From NCBI RefSeq assembly GCF_013386165.1, contig NZ_JACAOS010000016.1, positions 434,001 to 498,000 on the forward strand: a DNA stretch of 64,000 nt, given 5' to 3'. The notes below the pieces were generated by a model. It saw only the letters and a program-made list of their open reading frames with translations. It was not told the origin of the DNA and did no database searches. This document shows, piece after piece, positions 34,620 through 43,610 of this stretch; positions within the stretch are counted from its first letter, which is position 1, and each line of letters begins with the position of its first letter. This stretch comes from Pseudomonas gingeri. GTDB taxonomy: Bacteria; Pseudomonadota; Gammaproteobacteria; Pseudomonadales; Pseudomonadaceae. Position numbers and translations under genes: made by a program.

Positions 34620-34898
34620 AGGGATAGGAAGGTGAATGCTGGCAGAACAGTAGCTCCTTTATAACCCCCCAACCGGGTCAGCAAGGTGACGGCTACCTGT
34701 CAGGGCTGTCAGAAAACCGTCCGTTTTATAACACGCCTGATTGTTAAAGCCGCTATCACCTTGGCCGATAAGGTTAAAGAGTCTCTGTTGCATAAAAACA
34801 CCCATCCTATGTCCTACGGAAAGTTCTTTGGTTTCTGGTGCGCTGGCCTGCAGTGAACTTTAATGACTAATACCAGCCCGGTTTTGGGAGTGTTGGAA
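34620..34898. other. Divergent intergenic region between RND operon and fimbrial cluster
   Basis: About 280 bases without a gene separate two divergent operons and should hold both promoters. It is AT-rich relative to its neighbours. A tandem heptamer TCCTATG-TCCTACG lies at 34805-34818, and the sequence TTTGGTTTCTGG at about 34828 is a possible regulator contact, but I cannot name a site. Confidence 0.5.
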
Positions 34899-35213
34899 AT
34901 GAACGGAAAGAGAGCAAGTCTTGGTGTGCTGTTGCTGATCGTGTGCAGTGTCAACGTGCAGGCGGCGAACAACGGCGGTCAGATCAGGTTTTCCGGACAG
35001 GTCGTCGAGGCTGCTTGTGATGTCGGCAGGCAGATTCCTGGCGATGTCGCGTCAGGTAGTCGACCGCTCAAAGTGTCCTCGGTAGTGAGTTTGAATGTTG
35101 ATACCCAGGCCAATGCCTGCCGTGAGGGGCGGATGCCGTTCAGCACGAGCTATCAGCCCCTGGCGACCCGGCAGACGACGGCGCAAGGCACGGTCATCAT
35201 CACGTACAACTGA
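34899..35213 (+). CDS. Very short type-1-fimbrial-like pilin
   Basis: The product is 104 residues from the ATG at 34899, which has GGGAG eight bases upstream; the earlier ATG at 34863 lacks a ribosome site. A Sec signal peptide ends at NVQA. The mature part starts AANNGGQIRFSGQVVEAACDV, matching the start of the next gene's pilin (AANNGTLNFTGALTNTSCEV), has a second Cys (ANACREGRM), and ends TTAQGTVIITYN, the classic beta-zipper end of chaperone-usher pilins. Normal pilins are 150-190 residues, so the central strands are missing. It may be a minor or terminator subunit or an internally deleted gene; the frame is intact. Confidence 0.75.
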   Translation: MNGKRASLGVLLLIVCSVNVQAANNGGQIRFSGQVVEAACDVGRQIPGDVASGSRPLKVSSVVSLNVDTQANACREGRMPFSTSYQPLATRQTTAQGTVIITYN

Positions 35214-35628
35214 GCTGTACGTGAGCTCAAGCACCAGCGGCTATCGGCTGCGTGTATAGACGGGCTGCCGGAAAGGTAAAAATCCGGCGGCCTGGTTGAG
35301 TCAGTCAGGCAGGTCTCCGGCGACCTCGAGCAAACACTGCCGTTGGCAACTCTTTGATAGGGTATCAACTCAATATCAATGGGGCCAATAGTTATGTTTT
35401 AACGATAAGGTGTTTCGTTGAAATAACTTGAATGTTAAACAGTTGTTGTTCTTTTTTCTTGAGGTTTTAAATGACGCCGGGCTCTGACAGTCCTGGCGTT
35501 CTTCTTTATAAGCGAGATCTTAGTGGGTCAGGCGGGAAGGGCTTACAGCGTATTGAATTCTTCGGGTCTATAGTGCTCGCCACCCAAGTGATGGGTGCAA
35601 ACGAATTAACTCGAAGGATTGTGTTCGC
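35214..35628. other. 415-base gap between the two pilin genes
   Basis: No reading frame is convincing. The AT-rich centre (about 35380-35470) could hold a promoter for the main pilin. An imperfect stem ACGCCGGG / CCTGGCGT at 35474-35499 followed by TCTTCTTTAT is a weak terminator candidate for the mini-pilin transcript. The length suggests that pilin expression is set separately from the mini-pilin. Confidence 0.5.
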
Positions 35629-36186
35629 ATGAAAAATATCTCGAAGACCCTGGCTTTATTGGCGGCGACTCTGGGGGCAGTCACGACCACGCACGCAGCC
35701 AACAACGGCACACTGAACTTTACCGGTGCCTTGACCAATACCAGTTGTGAAGTCTCTTCCGGGGGCGGTTCGGCCGATAACATCCCGGTCGACCTGGGCC
35801 GTGTGTCCTTTGCCGATATCGGTAATCGCAGCGACTCGCGGCTGGGCACGGCGAAAGACATCGACCTGGTGGTGACCTGCCTGCAACCGGCGGCGGAGAA
35901 CACTGTGCACATGTCATTCCGGCCTTCGCAAACCGACACCAACGATCCTTACCTGTTGACCACCGCCGGCGCCGCCAAGGGCGTCGGCATCGGCCTGGTA
36001 CGCCGCGACAGCGACACCTTCCTCAATATCCAGGACCCCACCGACACCCTTGACGGTGTCCTTGAAGCCAGCGGCACCGGTTCGCGTGGCGAACTGGCCC
36101 TGAGGGCGGTGTTCGTCAAGAACGGGGTGGCGACGGTACCGGGTGCCGCGACTGGCACCGTGCCCTTTGTCCTGACTTATAACTAA
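35629..36186 (+). CDS. Major fimbrial subunit (type 1 pilin, chaperone-usher)
   Basis: The 185-residue protein has a Sec signal peptide (KTLALLAATLGAVTTTHA). The mature N terminus AANNGTLNFTGALTNTSC provides the donor strand and first Cys; a second Cys lies in LVVTCLQPA. The C-terminal strand ends ATGTVPFVLTYN with the penultimate Tyr that binds the chaperone. The start has CGAAGGATTG upstream. It precedes the chaperone and usher genes in the order usual for Cup-type fimbriae of Pseudomonas. Confidence 0.9.
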   Translation: MKNISKTLALLAATLGAVTTTHAANNGTLNFTGALTNTSCEVSSGGGSADNIPVDLGRVSFADIGNRSDSRLGTAKDIDLVVTCLQPAAENTVHMSFRPSQTDTNDPYLLTTAGAAKGVGIGLVRRDSDTFLNIQDPTDTLDGVLEASGTGSRGELALRAVFVKNGVATVPGAATGTVPFVLTYN

Positions 36187-36249
36187 GTGGTTTCTTGAAC
36201 GGAGCTTTGCACGGCTCCGTTCTTTTTTTCATTGGAATGGGTAGTTCGC

Positions 36250-36984
36250 ATGCGGAACGTTTTTGCTCCGGTGATCGGCATTGTCCTGGCAATGTCGATA
36301 GGGGCCGATGCGCGGGCGGGTATTGTGTTGAATACGACACGGGTGGTTTATCCGGCGCAAGACAAGGAAGCGGTACTCAGTGTACTGAACAATAATTCCA
36401 CGAGCATATTGCTGCAGTCCTGGCTCGAAGCCGAGAACGAGGCTGGCCGGGAGTTGCCCTTCGTGGTGGTCCCGCCGCTGGTGCAATTGCCTTCGGGCGG
36501 GCGCCAGACGGTTCGCATCATCCACTCCGGGGCCGCGATGCCGGCGGACCGCGAGTCGCTGTTCTGGTTGAACGTGCAGGAAATCCCCCAGGCCAGCGAG
36601 CGGGAAAATGTCCTGCAGATCGGCATCCGCCAGCGCATCAAGCTGTTCTACCGGCCTGGCCGGCTCGATGGGGATGTCGAGCAGGCGCCGGGGAAACTGC
36701 GCTGGAGCCTGCCCCGTGGCGGCGTGCTGAATGTGCTCAACACCGGACCCTATTACGTGACGCTGGTGGACATTCAACTGCAGTCCGGCGGGCATCGGCT
36801 GCTGGCTCGGAAGAACTCGATGCTGGCTCCGGGGCAGTCCCTCGATTATGACCTGCACGGACATGTGCAGACGCAGAACACCCAGTTGAATTTCAGCGTC
36901 ATCAATGACCACGGGGCGCTGGTGCCCTATCGCTTGTCCGCGGCTGACTGGAGCAAGGGCCAGGCGCAGCCGCTGGAGAGTTAG
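36250..36984 (+). CDS. Periplasmic pilus chaperone (PapD family, first copy)
   Basis: The chaperone caps pilin subunits by donor-strand complementation and delivers them to the usher. The 244-residue product has a signal peptide ending at ADARA and two immunoglobulin-like domains. The conserved Arg is in LNTTRVVYPAQ, and the G1 strand reads IRQRIKLFYRP with the anchoring Lys. The F1-G1 loop is short (FGS type). The ATG at 36250 gives a normal signal peptide; an ATG 18 bases upstream would add six residues in front of it. Confidence 0.92.
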   Translation: MRNVFAPVIGIVLAMSIGADARAGIVLNTTRVVYPAQDKEAVLSVLNNNSTSILLQSWLEAENEAGRELPFVVVPPLVQLPSGGRQTVRIIHSGAAMPADRESLFWLNVQEIPQASERENVLQIGIRQRIKLFYRPGRLDGDVEQAPGKLRWSLPRGGVLNVLNTGPYYVTLVDIQLQSGGHRLLARKNSMLAPGQSLDYDLHGHVQTQNTQLNFSVINDHGALVPYRLSAADWSKGQAQPLES

Positions 36985-37105
36985 CGTCCTCGATCGTTAG
37001 CCGTTTTTTCGATGCCGGGCCCCGCGCGCAGGTCAGGGCGTAGTGCGGGCGGGAAAGGAGCCCGTCTGGAACACACTTCAAGCACTCGTATTGTGAAGGT
37101 TGCAC

Positions 37106-39685
37106 ATGGACTGGCTTTATCAGCGAACAAAGGAAGTTCTCGCGTTATCACATCATCGCCGCGTCGGCGGTTGGGTACGTTCCCTGCTTGAGAAAGCACG
37201 AGGCCCCTGGGGCTTCAAATGGTCATTGGGGGTGGCGCTGATTGCGCCGGGCACTGCCTTTTCCGAGCCGCCGGGTGATGAAAACGGGCAGGGCGCGCGC
37301 TTCAATACCGCGTTCATTCACGGCGGTGAACAACCGGCGGACCTGAAGGCGTTTCTCGAAGGCAACAGCGTACTGCCGGGCACCTACCGGGTAGATATCT
37401 ACCTCAACCGCAACCTCAGTGCGCGCCGGGACCTGGTCTTTTCCCGCAACGCCGCGACCGGCCAGGTCGAGCCTTGCCTGACGTTGCCGGTGCTCGACGA
37501 CCTCGGCCTGGATCTGCCGCGCCTGCGCAGCCTCGGGGTGTTGAGCGAGAGCGCGGCGCCCGACCAGTGCTTTGACTGGCGCCGCCTGGACCAGGCCCGC
37601 GTCGACTACCAACCCAACAGCCTGCAACTGAACATCAGCGTGCCGCAGATCGCCTTGCGCCGCAGCGCCCGTGGCTACATCTCGCCACAGTTGTGGGATC
37701 GCGGCGTGAACAGCGGCTTTATCGACTACAGCTTTATCGGTAACCGGCGCGAGGTGACGGGAATTCGTAACGACAGTTACTACCTGGGCCTGAACAATGG
37801 CTTGAACCTCGGCGACTGGCGCTTGCGCAACCAGTCCTCGCTGTTGCAGGGCACCGATCAATCGGCGAGTTGGAGCAGCAACAGCACCTTCGCCCAGCGC
37901 GACCTGACGGCCTGGAAGAGTCAATTGACACTGGGTGAGACCTACACCGACTCGCGGGTTTTCGACAGCGTGCGTTTTCGCGGCGTCCAGGTGGCCACCG
38001 ACGACGGCATGTTGCCGGACAGCGAGCGAGTCTACGCCCCGACCATCCGTGGCGTCGCCGAGAGCAACGCGACGGTGGAAATTCGCCAGAACGGCTACCT
38101 GTTGTACAGCGCCAACGTGGCGCCCGGACCCTTCGAAATCCGCGACTTCTACCCCAGCGGCTCGAATGGCGATCTGCTGGTGACGGTGATCGAGGCCGAC
38201 GGTCGGCGCCGCACCTTTACCCAGGCGTTCGCCTCCCTGCCGGTCATGGTGCCCGAGGGGACCTTCAGCTACAGCGTCGAAGCCGGGCAATACGACAGCA
38301 ACAGCAGCGGTTACCAGACCCCCAGTTTTGCCAGCACCACCCTGATCTACGGCCTGACCGAACATCTGACCGGTTATGGTGGCCTGCAACTGTCCGGGGA
38401 CTATCAGGCCAGCAACCTGGGGGCGGGGTTCAATACCGGGCTGGGGGCGATTTCGGCGGACCTGACGCATTCGGTCAGTCACCAGACCGCCGCCGACTTC
38501 GGCGGGCAGAGCGTGCGCTTGCGCTACGCGAATACCTTGAATACCACCAGCACCAGCTTTGCCATCGCCGGTTATCGTTATTCCAGCGAGCAATACCGCA
38601 CCTTCGACCAGCATGTGCAGGAACGCAGCCAGCCCGGATTGATTCTGCCGGGACGGGCCAGGGACCGCCTCGACCTCAACCTCAGCCAACCGGTGGGTAC
38701 CGGGACCCTCAGCGTTTCGGCCATGGAGCAGCGTTTCTGGGACCTGCCCGGTACTTCCCGGCAGTACAACGTGACCTACGGTGGCTATTGGCGCGACCTC
38801 AATTACAGCCTGTCGCTGGACCGCGCCGAAGTCACGGATATCAACGGCCAGGCCGGTACCGACCATCAATTGACCCTGAGCCTCTCGATGCCGTTCGGCA
38901 GTCGTGAGCGAGCGACCAGCGCCTCGTTTACCGGGGTACGCGACAGCGAGGGCGGTTCCAGCGCCCTGGCCGGTTTGACCGGGCGGTTGCCGGAGAGTCG
39001 CGATACCTTCTATTCGGTACTGGCCGGCAACGACGGCACCGGCGCCGGAGCAGGTTCGGCGAGTTTGAACAGCACCACGTCCATGGGGCGTTTCGAGGCC
39101 GGCTACAGTCACGGGCGCGATTACAACAGCTGGAACCTCGGGGCCCGGGGCTCGCTGGTGGCCCATGGCGGCGGGGTCAACCTCGGCCAGTCCCTGGGCG
39201 ATACCTTTGTGCTGGCGCAGGTGCCAGGTGTCAGCGGTGCGCATTTCAACAACTTCAGCGGTGTCGAAACCGGCGCCAACGGTTATGCCGTGGTGCCTTA
39301 TGCGCAACCTTACCGGGCCAACTGGATCAGCCTGGATACCCGCGACCTGGGGGCCGATGTCGAGGTGGATAACGCCATTGCGCAGGTGGTTCCACGGCGT
39401 GGTGCGGTGGTGCTGGCGACCTTCAAGGCCAATGCCGGGCGGCGTGTGCAGTTCGAGTTGAGCCAGGCCGATGGCAGCCCGATTCCCCTCGGTGCGAGCG
39501 TCCAGGACGGCGCCGGCCGGACATTGGCGGTGGTCGACCCGAGCAGTCGCGCGTTGGTCCTCAGTGAACAGGAGCAAGGCGTGCTGAGCGTCAATTGGTC
39601 GGACCGGCGCTGCCAGTTTTCCTTCACGCTGCCGCCCAAGGACCCGCAGCGGACCTACGAACGGATTCGTGGAGTGTGCCAGTGA
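37106..39685 (+). CDS. Outer-membrane fimbrial usher
   Basis: The usher is the outer-membrane pore and assembly platform for the pilus. The 859-residue product has an N-terminal domain (FNTAFIHGGEQPADLKAFLE; LPGTYRVDIYLNRN) and a 24-strand beta barrel with plug region (GYISPQLWDRGVNSGFIDY; QNGYLLYSANVAPGPFEI). Its C-terminal domains have the Cys pair near the end (RRCQFSFTLP, RGVCQ). The N terminus is unusually long: about 50 residues including basic stretches precede the probable cleavage at GTAFSEPPG. ATG at 37106 has GAAGGT upstream; the stop overlaps the second chaperone's GTG. Confidence 0.93.
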   Translation: MDWLYQRTKEVLALSHHRRVGGWVRSLLEKARGPWGFKWSLGVALIAPGTAFSEPPGDENGQGARFNTAFIHGGEQPADLKAFLEGNSVLPGTYRVDIYLNRNLSARRDLVFSRNAATGQVEPCLTLPVLDDLGLDLPRLRSLGVLSESAAPDQCFDWRRLDQARVDYQPNSLQLNISVPQIALRRSARGYISPQLWDRGVNSGFIDYSFIGNRREVTGIRNDSYYLGLNNGLNLGDWRLRNQSSLLQGTDQSASWSSNSTFAQRDLTAWKSQLTLGETYTDSRVFDSVRFRGVQVATDDGMLPDSERVYAPTIRGVAESNATVEIRQNGYLLYSANVAPGPFEIRDFYPSGSNGDLLVTVIEADGRRRTFTQAFASLPVMVPEGTFSYSVEAGQYDSNSSGYQTPSFASTTLIYGLTEHLTGYGGLQLSGDYQASNLGAGFNTGLGAISADLTHSVSHQTAADFGGQSVRLRYANTLNTTSTSFAIAGYRYSSEQYRTFDQHVQERSQPGLILPGRARDRLDLNLSQPVGTGTLSVSAMEQRFWDLPGTSRQYNVTYGGYWRDLNYSLSLDRAEVTDINGQAGTDHQLTLSLSMPFGSRERATSASFTGVRDSEGGSSALAGLTGRLPESRDTFYSVLAGNDGTGAGAGSASLNSTTSMGRFEAGYSHGRDYNSWNLGARGSLVAHGGGVNLGQSLGDTFVLAQVPGVSGAHFNNFSGVETGANGYAVVPYAQPYRANWISLDTRDLGADVEVDNAIAQVVPRRGAVVLATFKANAGRRVQFELSQADGSPIPLGASVQDGAGRTLAVVDPSSRALVLSEQEQGVLSVNWSDRRCQFSFTLPPKDPQRTYERIRGVCQ

Positions 39686-40467
39686 AGGGACTGAAGGTGC
39701 TGGCGTTGCTGCTCGGCTTGCTCGCGGGCGGCCCGTTGCAGGCTGCGGTGTCCCTCAGTGGTACGCGGCTGGTGTTCGATGGGCGCTTTCGCGAGGTAAG
39801 CATCGAAGCCCGCAACCGTGGTTCGCAGGAGGTCCTGTTGCAGGCCTGGCTGAGCGACGGGGGCGAGGAGTCGTCGCCGTCGGCGAATCTGCCCTTTGTG
39901 CTGACGCCGCCGCTGTCGCGGTTGGCGTCGGAGGGGCGCCAGGTCTTGCGCCTGATGTATGAGGGGCTGGGCATGCCGACGGACCGTGAGTCGCTGCTGC
40001 ACTTGTATGTGCTGGAGATTCCCCGCACCCGCGCGGGCGACGGGGTCCTGAATATCGCGATCCGCCAGCGGATCAATGTGCTGTTTCGCCCGCCGGGGTT
40101 GCCGGGCGATCCGGCGGCCACCCCGCAGCGCCTGAACTGGACGCTGGTGCGCGACGCCAGTGGCGTGCATCGGCTGCGGGTGGAGAACCCGACGGTGTTC
40201 CACGCCGCCCTGCTGAATATTCAAATCGAGGAGGCGCCACGTCAGCGCGGCCCCCAGCGCCAGGGGGACGACTTGCTGGTGCCGCCGGGAGAACGCCGGG
40301 AACTGATCCTCGCCAGTTCCCCGGCGCAGCACCTGCAATTCAAGGCGCTGACCGACTACGGCGGCCAGCGTGCCTATCACGCACGGCTGGCCTTCGGTAC
40401 GCCGTTCAACGCGTCACTGAGTGACGACACCGCCCATTCCGAACAGAAGGTTTCATCCCATGACTAA
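39682..40467 (+). CDS. Periplasmic pilus chaperone (PapD family, second copy)
   Basis: The 261-residue product starts at the GTG overlapping the usher stop (GTGA), giving VKGLKVLALLLGLLAGGPLQA as signal peptide. Two immunoglobulin-like domains follow, with the conserved Arg in LSGTRLVFDGRF and the G1 strand as IRQRINVLFRP. The residue equivalent to the anchoring Lys of PapD (RIK in the first copy) is Asn here. A dedicated chaperone beside the adhesin gene suggests it serves the adhesin. It overlaps the adhesin gene by 8 bases. Confidence 0.9.
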   Translation: MKGLKVLALLLGLLAGGPLQAAVSLSGTRLVFDGRFREVSIEARNRGSQEVLLQAWLSDGGEESSPSANLPFVLTPPLSRLASEGRQVLRLMYEGLGMPTDRESLLHLYVLEIPRTRAGDGVLNIAIRQRINVLFRPPGLPGDPAATPQRLNWTLVRDASGVHRLRVENPTVFHAALLNIQIEEAPRQRGPQRQGDDLLVPPGERRELILASSPAQHLQFKALTDYGGQRAYHARLAFGTPFNASLSDDTAHSEQKVSSHD

Positions 40468-41440
40468 GCTTGCCTGTCGTGCCTGGCTACGTCCGTTGTT
40501 GTGTCTCGGGCTCTTGAGTCCGGCCAGCGCATTTGCCCTGACCTGCACCGTGCAGGGCACTGGCGCCACCCTCGTCAACGCCGACCTGGGCAGCACGGTC
40601 GCGATACCGGCTTCGTCGCCCAATGGCAGCGTGATCTGGCGCTCGGAACCGCTCAACCTGGCGATCGATTGCGTCAGGGACAACCCCCAGGGCGGCGACG
40701 AAGATGTGTTTATCTACCTCAACCCGGCCGGCCAGGTCATTGGCCAGGGCATTCGTGCCGGCCTGACCCTTGACGGCGTCGATCATCGCCAGAGCAGCGG
40801 GCGCATCGCCACCGGGCGGAGGGTGCCGGGATGCCTCGCAGGGACATGTCCACCGCTGAGTTTCAATCTGGCCTTCTCGGTGTTTATCGAGAAATTCGGG
40901 CCGACGCCGCCTTCGGGAGTGGCCAGCAACCTGCTGGACTATCGCTTGTTCCAGTTGGACGGGAGCGCGGGTGCGGGGGCGGGTGGGCGCTCGCTCAACT
41001 ATGTGATCAATAACCTGGCCGGCCTGCGCTTCGTCGCCTGTGACGCCGAGTTGCAGGTGATTCCCGAGACCGTCGATTTCGGCCGGGTCGCCATTGAGCG
41101 GGTGGTCATGGGCCAGGTCGCCGCGCGCCGGCCGTTTGCCCTGCACACCAGTCGCACCTGTGACACCGCGTTCAGCCTGGACGCGCGCTTGAAACCGGTG
41201 GCCGGCAGTGTCTCCGGGGATTTGCTGATTCCCCAGGGCAATGACGGTGTGGGCATCCGGGTTGTCCGGGCGGACGGTGGCATGGGCGTTCCCTACAACC
41301 GCTCCTTTCACCTGGCGGACCTGCTGGGTGAGACCCGGGCAGCCATGGCTCGTTTCGACGCCGAACTGGTGTGGAACAGTGACCGGCCCAAGGCCGGGCC
41401 GTTTTCGGCCGGGGTGGTGATCGATTTGTTTTATAAATGA
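40460..41440 (+). CDS. Two-domain fimbrial tip adhesin-like protein
   Basis: The 326-residue product has a signal peptide (LRPLLCLGLLSPASAFA) and an N-terminal domain at about 25-185 starting LTCTVQGTGATLVN with paired Cys (LAIDCVRD; VPGCLAGTCPPLSF). The C-terminal pilin domain starts near FVACDAELQVIPETVDFG and ends AGVVIDLFYK with the expected C-terminal Tyr motif. A lectin-like head plus pilin tail is the layout of tip adhesins of chaperone-usher pili; the ligand cannot be inferred. It is the last gene of the fimbrial operon. ATG at 40460 lies within the last codons of the chaperone gene. Confidence 0.82.
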   Translation: MTKLACRAWLRPLLCLGLLSPASAFALTCTVQGTGATLVNADLGSTVAIPASSPNGSVIWRSEPLNLAIDCVRDNPQGGDEDVFIYLNPAGQVIGQGIRAGLTLDGVDHRQSSGRIATGRRVPGCLAGTCPPLSFNLAFSVFIEKFGPTPPSGVASNLLDYRLFQLDGSAGAGAGGRSLNYVINNLAGLRFVACDAELQVIPETVDFGRVAIERVVMGQVAARRPFALHTSRTCDTAFSLDARLKPVAGSVSGDLLIPQGNDGVGIRVVRADGGMGVPYNRSFHLADLLGETRAAMARFDAELVWNSDRPKAGPFSAGVVIDLFYK

Positions 41441-41527
41441 CGGTTGGCGGCGGCGCGGGCAGGGTGCTCGCAGGTATACTGCGATCTTTCGGTTCGACCT
41501 GATCCGTCCCGCCCTTTCGGAGCTTCC

Positions 41528-41770
41528 ATGACTTCCCCTGAACAACCGTCCGTTTCCGCCAACCCGGGTGAAGAGCCTGTGGTCGAGGCTGAACTCGCGG
41601 TCGGCGAAAAGCCCGCCGTCCCGGCCTTCAGCTTTCCGTTCAAACCCGCTGAATTCGCCGCGGCGAAAAAGGCCGGCCAGACCTGGTACCAGAAAGGTGG
41701 CAAGGACGGGCATCACGAGAGACCGGGCCGCGCGCCGAATGGCACCCGTCGGTCGATGGGCAAGCGCTGA
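41528..41770 (+). CDS. Conserved small protein of unknown function
   Basis: An 80-residue hydrophilic protein from the ATG at 41528, with TTTCGGAGC upstream. It starts with a Pro/Glu-rich disordered stretch (SPEQPSVSANPGEEPVVEAE), then FSFPFKPAEFAAAKKAGQTW and a basic end (APNGTRRSMGKR). There is no signal peptide, membrane segment or recognisable domain. A TATACT box at about 41475 could be its -10. I treat it as real because of codon usage, ribosome site and the coherent charge pattern; function unknown. Confidence 0.65.
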   Translation: MTSPEQPSVSANPGEEPVVEAELAVGEKPAVPAFSFPFKPAEFAAAKKAGQTWYQKGGKDGHHERPGRAPNGTRRSMGKR

Positions 41771-41781
41771 GCCAGGGAACC

Positions 41782-41808
41782 CTGTGGGAGTGCAGCTTGC
41801 CCGCGAAG
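41782..41808 (+). repeat. Single REP-like unit
   Basis: CTGTGGGAGTGCAGCTTGCC matches the head of the REP elements at 3026, 26572 and 43611 (CTGT[A/G]GGAG...GCTTGC) with an internal difference. No inverted partner is visible nearby, so it is a solitary or decayed unit. Confidence 0.6.
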
Positions 41809-41999
41809 GCTGGTGGCTGAGCCAGGCAAGACTCAGGGGTTGATTGTCGTCAAGTTGGCGTCAAAAAACAGGGGAATGTCTCTGAATTGTCAGGGTCATG
41901 GCTAAATGCCAAGATCATGAGCTGGATCAGTATTTTGCTTTTCCGTGCGCTTAGAGTCGACGCCCTGTCGACTCCTCCCACTCTCTGAGCGCGCTTTCC

Positions 42000-43583
42000 A
42001 TGAAGATCAATCTCCCGATTACCGGGCGAAATCTAGACGTCGCCTTTGACGCCAATATCCTTTCGACCACCGATCTGGACAGCACGATTACCTACGCCAA
42101 TCCTGATTTCATCAGGATCAGCGGCTACAGCCGCGAGGAGTTGCTGGGTTCGCCGCACAACCTGTTACGCCATCCGGACATGCCCGCGCAGGCGTTCGCG
42201 CACATGTGGCAAACCCTCAAGGCTGGGCGCTCGTGGATGGGGCTGGTGAAAAATCGCTGCAAGAATGGCGATCACTACTGGGTCAGTGCCTACGCCACAC
42301 CGGTGACCCGCGACGGCCAGACGGTGGAGTATCAGTCGGTGCGGACCCGGCCCGACGCGGCGCAGGTCGAGGCCGCCGAGCGCTGGTACGGCTGGTTGCG
42401 CAGCGGGCGTTTGCCCTGGCGCCAGCGCCTGCCAAGCCTGGGTTTGCACAACCGACTCTGGGCTCAGGCCAGCGCGGCCTTTGCCATTGTCCTGGCGCTG
42501 GGGCATGGCTATGCCGGGTTGCCGCTGGCGGTGGAACTGGGGCTCTGGGCCCTGGGCAGCGTGCTGGTCGGTGCGTTGACCCACTGGGCGCTGCGGCCAT
42601 TTGCCGAACTGACGGCGCGCGCCCGGAAGATCGCCGACAACCCCTTGAGCCAGGCGATCTACACCGGCCGTAGTGATGAGTTCGGCCAGATCGGTTTTGC
42701 CCTGAATATGCTGGAGGCCCAGGTCGGTGCGGTGGCAGGGCGTATTGGCGATGCTTCGTTGCGCTTGTCCGGACATGCCCAGGCGCTGGTCCGGCATATT
42801 CAAAGCAGCCATGGCAGCACCCTGGATCAACAGGCCGAAACCGACCAGGTGGCGGCGGCCATTCAGCAGATGAGTGCCAGCGTGGCCCAGGTTGCGAGCA
42901 ATGCCCAGCAAGCCTCCGAAGTAGCCGAACAGGTGGGCAGCGAAACCCGCGAAGGCCATCAACTGGTGGGGGAAAGCCGCAGCGCGGTGTTGCGCCTGGC
43001 CAATGAGCTGACGCGAGCGACCGAGGTGATCCTGCACCTGGAAAGCCACAGCACCGAGATCTCCACGGTGTTGGAGGTGATCCGTGGGATCGCCGACCAG
43101 ACCAACTTGCTGGCGCTCAATGCCGCCATCGAGGCCGCCCGTGCCGGGGAACAGGGCCGCGGTTTCGCGGTGGTGGCCGACGAAGTACGCGGGCTGGCCC
43201 AACGCACGCAGCAGTCGACCAACGAAATCCAGCGCATGATCAGCAATCTGCAGGACGGTGCGCGCAATGCGGTCGAGGTGATGCAGCACAGCAGCCAGCA
43301 GGCCGAGGACAGCGTGCAACAGGTCCAGCAGGCGGCCGATGCCCTGGCGGGGATCAGCCAGCGGGTCAGCCGGATTACCGCGATGAGCCAGCAGATCGCT
43401 TCGGCGGTGGAGGAGCAGAGCACGGTCAGCGAGGACATCAACCGCAATATTGTCAGCATCCGCAATGCCTGCGAAGCGCTGGTCACTGTCGGCCAGCAGA
43501 GTCATCACAGTTCGGGCGATGTGGCGGGGCTGGCGGACGACCTGCGCTCACTGGCCCAGGAGTTCTGGCGCAAGCGCTGTTGA
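42000..43583 (+). CDS. aer: PAS-domain methyl-accepting chemoreceptor (Aer-like)
   Basis: The 527-residue protein has an N-terminal cytoplasmic PAS domain (DLDSTITYANPDFIRISGYS; GLVKNRCKNGDHYWVSAYAT) that in Aer holds FAD, and two close membrane helices at about 155-200. A HAMP-like segment follows, then the signalling domain with the hairpin tip EVIRGIADQTNLLALNAAIE. The absence of a periplasmic sensor domain between the helices fits redox or energy taxis. No CheR-type pentapeptide is seen at the C terminus (EFWRKRC). It is monocistronic. Confidence 0.88.
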   Translation: MKINLPITGRNLDVAFDANILSTTDLDSTITYANPDFIRISGYSREELLGSPHNLLRHPDMPAQAFAHMWQTLKAGRSWMGLVKNRCKNGDHYWVSAYATPVTRDGQTVEYQSVRTRPDAAQVEAAERWYGWLRSGRLPWRQRLPSLGLHNRLWAQASAAFAIVLALGHGYAGLPLAVELGLWALGSVLVGALTHWALRPFAELTARARKIADNPLSQAIYTGRSDEFGQIGFALNMLEAQVGAVAGRIGDASLRLSGHAQALVRHIQSSHGSTLDQQAETDQVAAAIQQMSASVAQVASNAQQASEVAEQVGSETREGHQLVGESRSAVLRLANELTRATEVILHLESHSTEISTVLEVIRGIADQTNLLALNAAIEAARAGEQGRGFAVVADEVRGLAQRTQQSTNEIQRMISNLQDGARNAVEVMQHSSQQAEDSVQQVQQAADALAGISQRVSRITAMSQQIASAVEEQSTVSEDINRNIVSIRNACEALVTVGQQSHHSSGDVAGLADDLRSLAQEFWRKRC

Positions 43584-43610
43584 AGGTAGATACCGTCATC
43601 CCCAACCACC

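Noticed and set aside
37223..39577. 784-codon minus-strand frame opposite the usher gene
   Set aside because: Antisense shadow; the plus strand carries conserved usher domains.
41850..41930. Possible sigma-28 promoter before the aer-like gene
   Set aside because: TCAAGTT at 41850 and TAAA at 41903 lack a GCCGATAA partner at the correct spacing (best match CTGGATCA).
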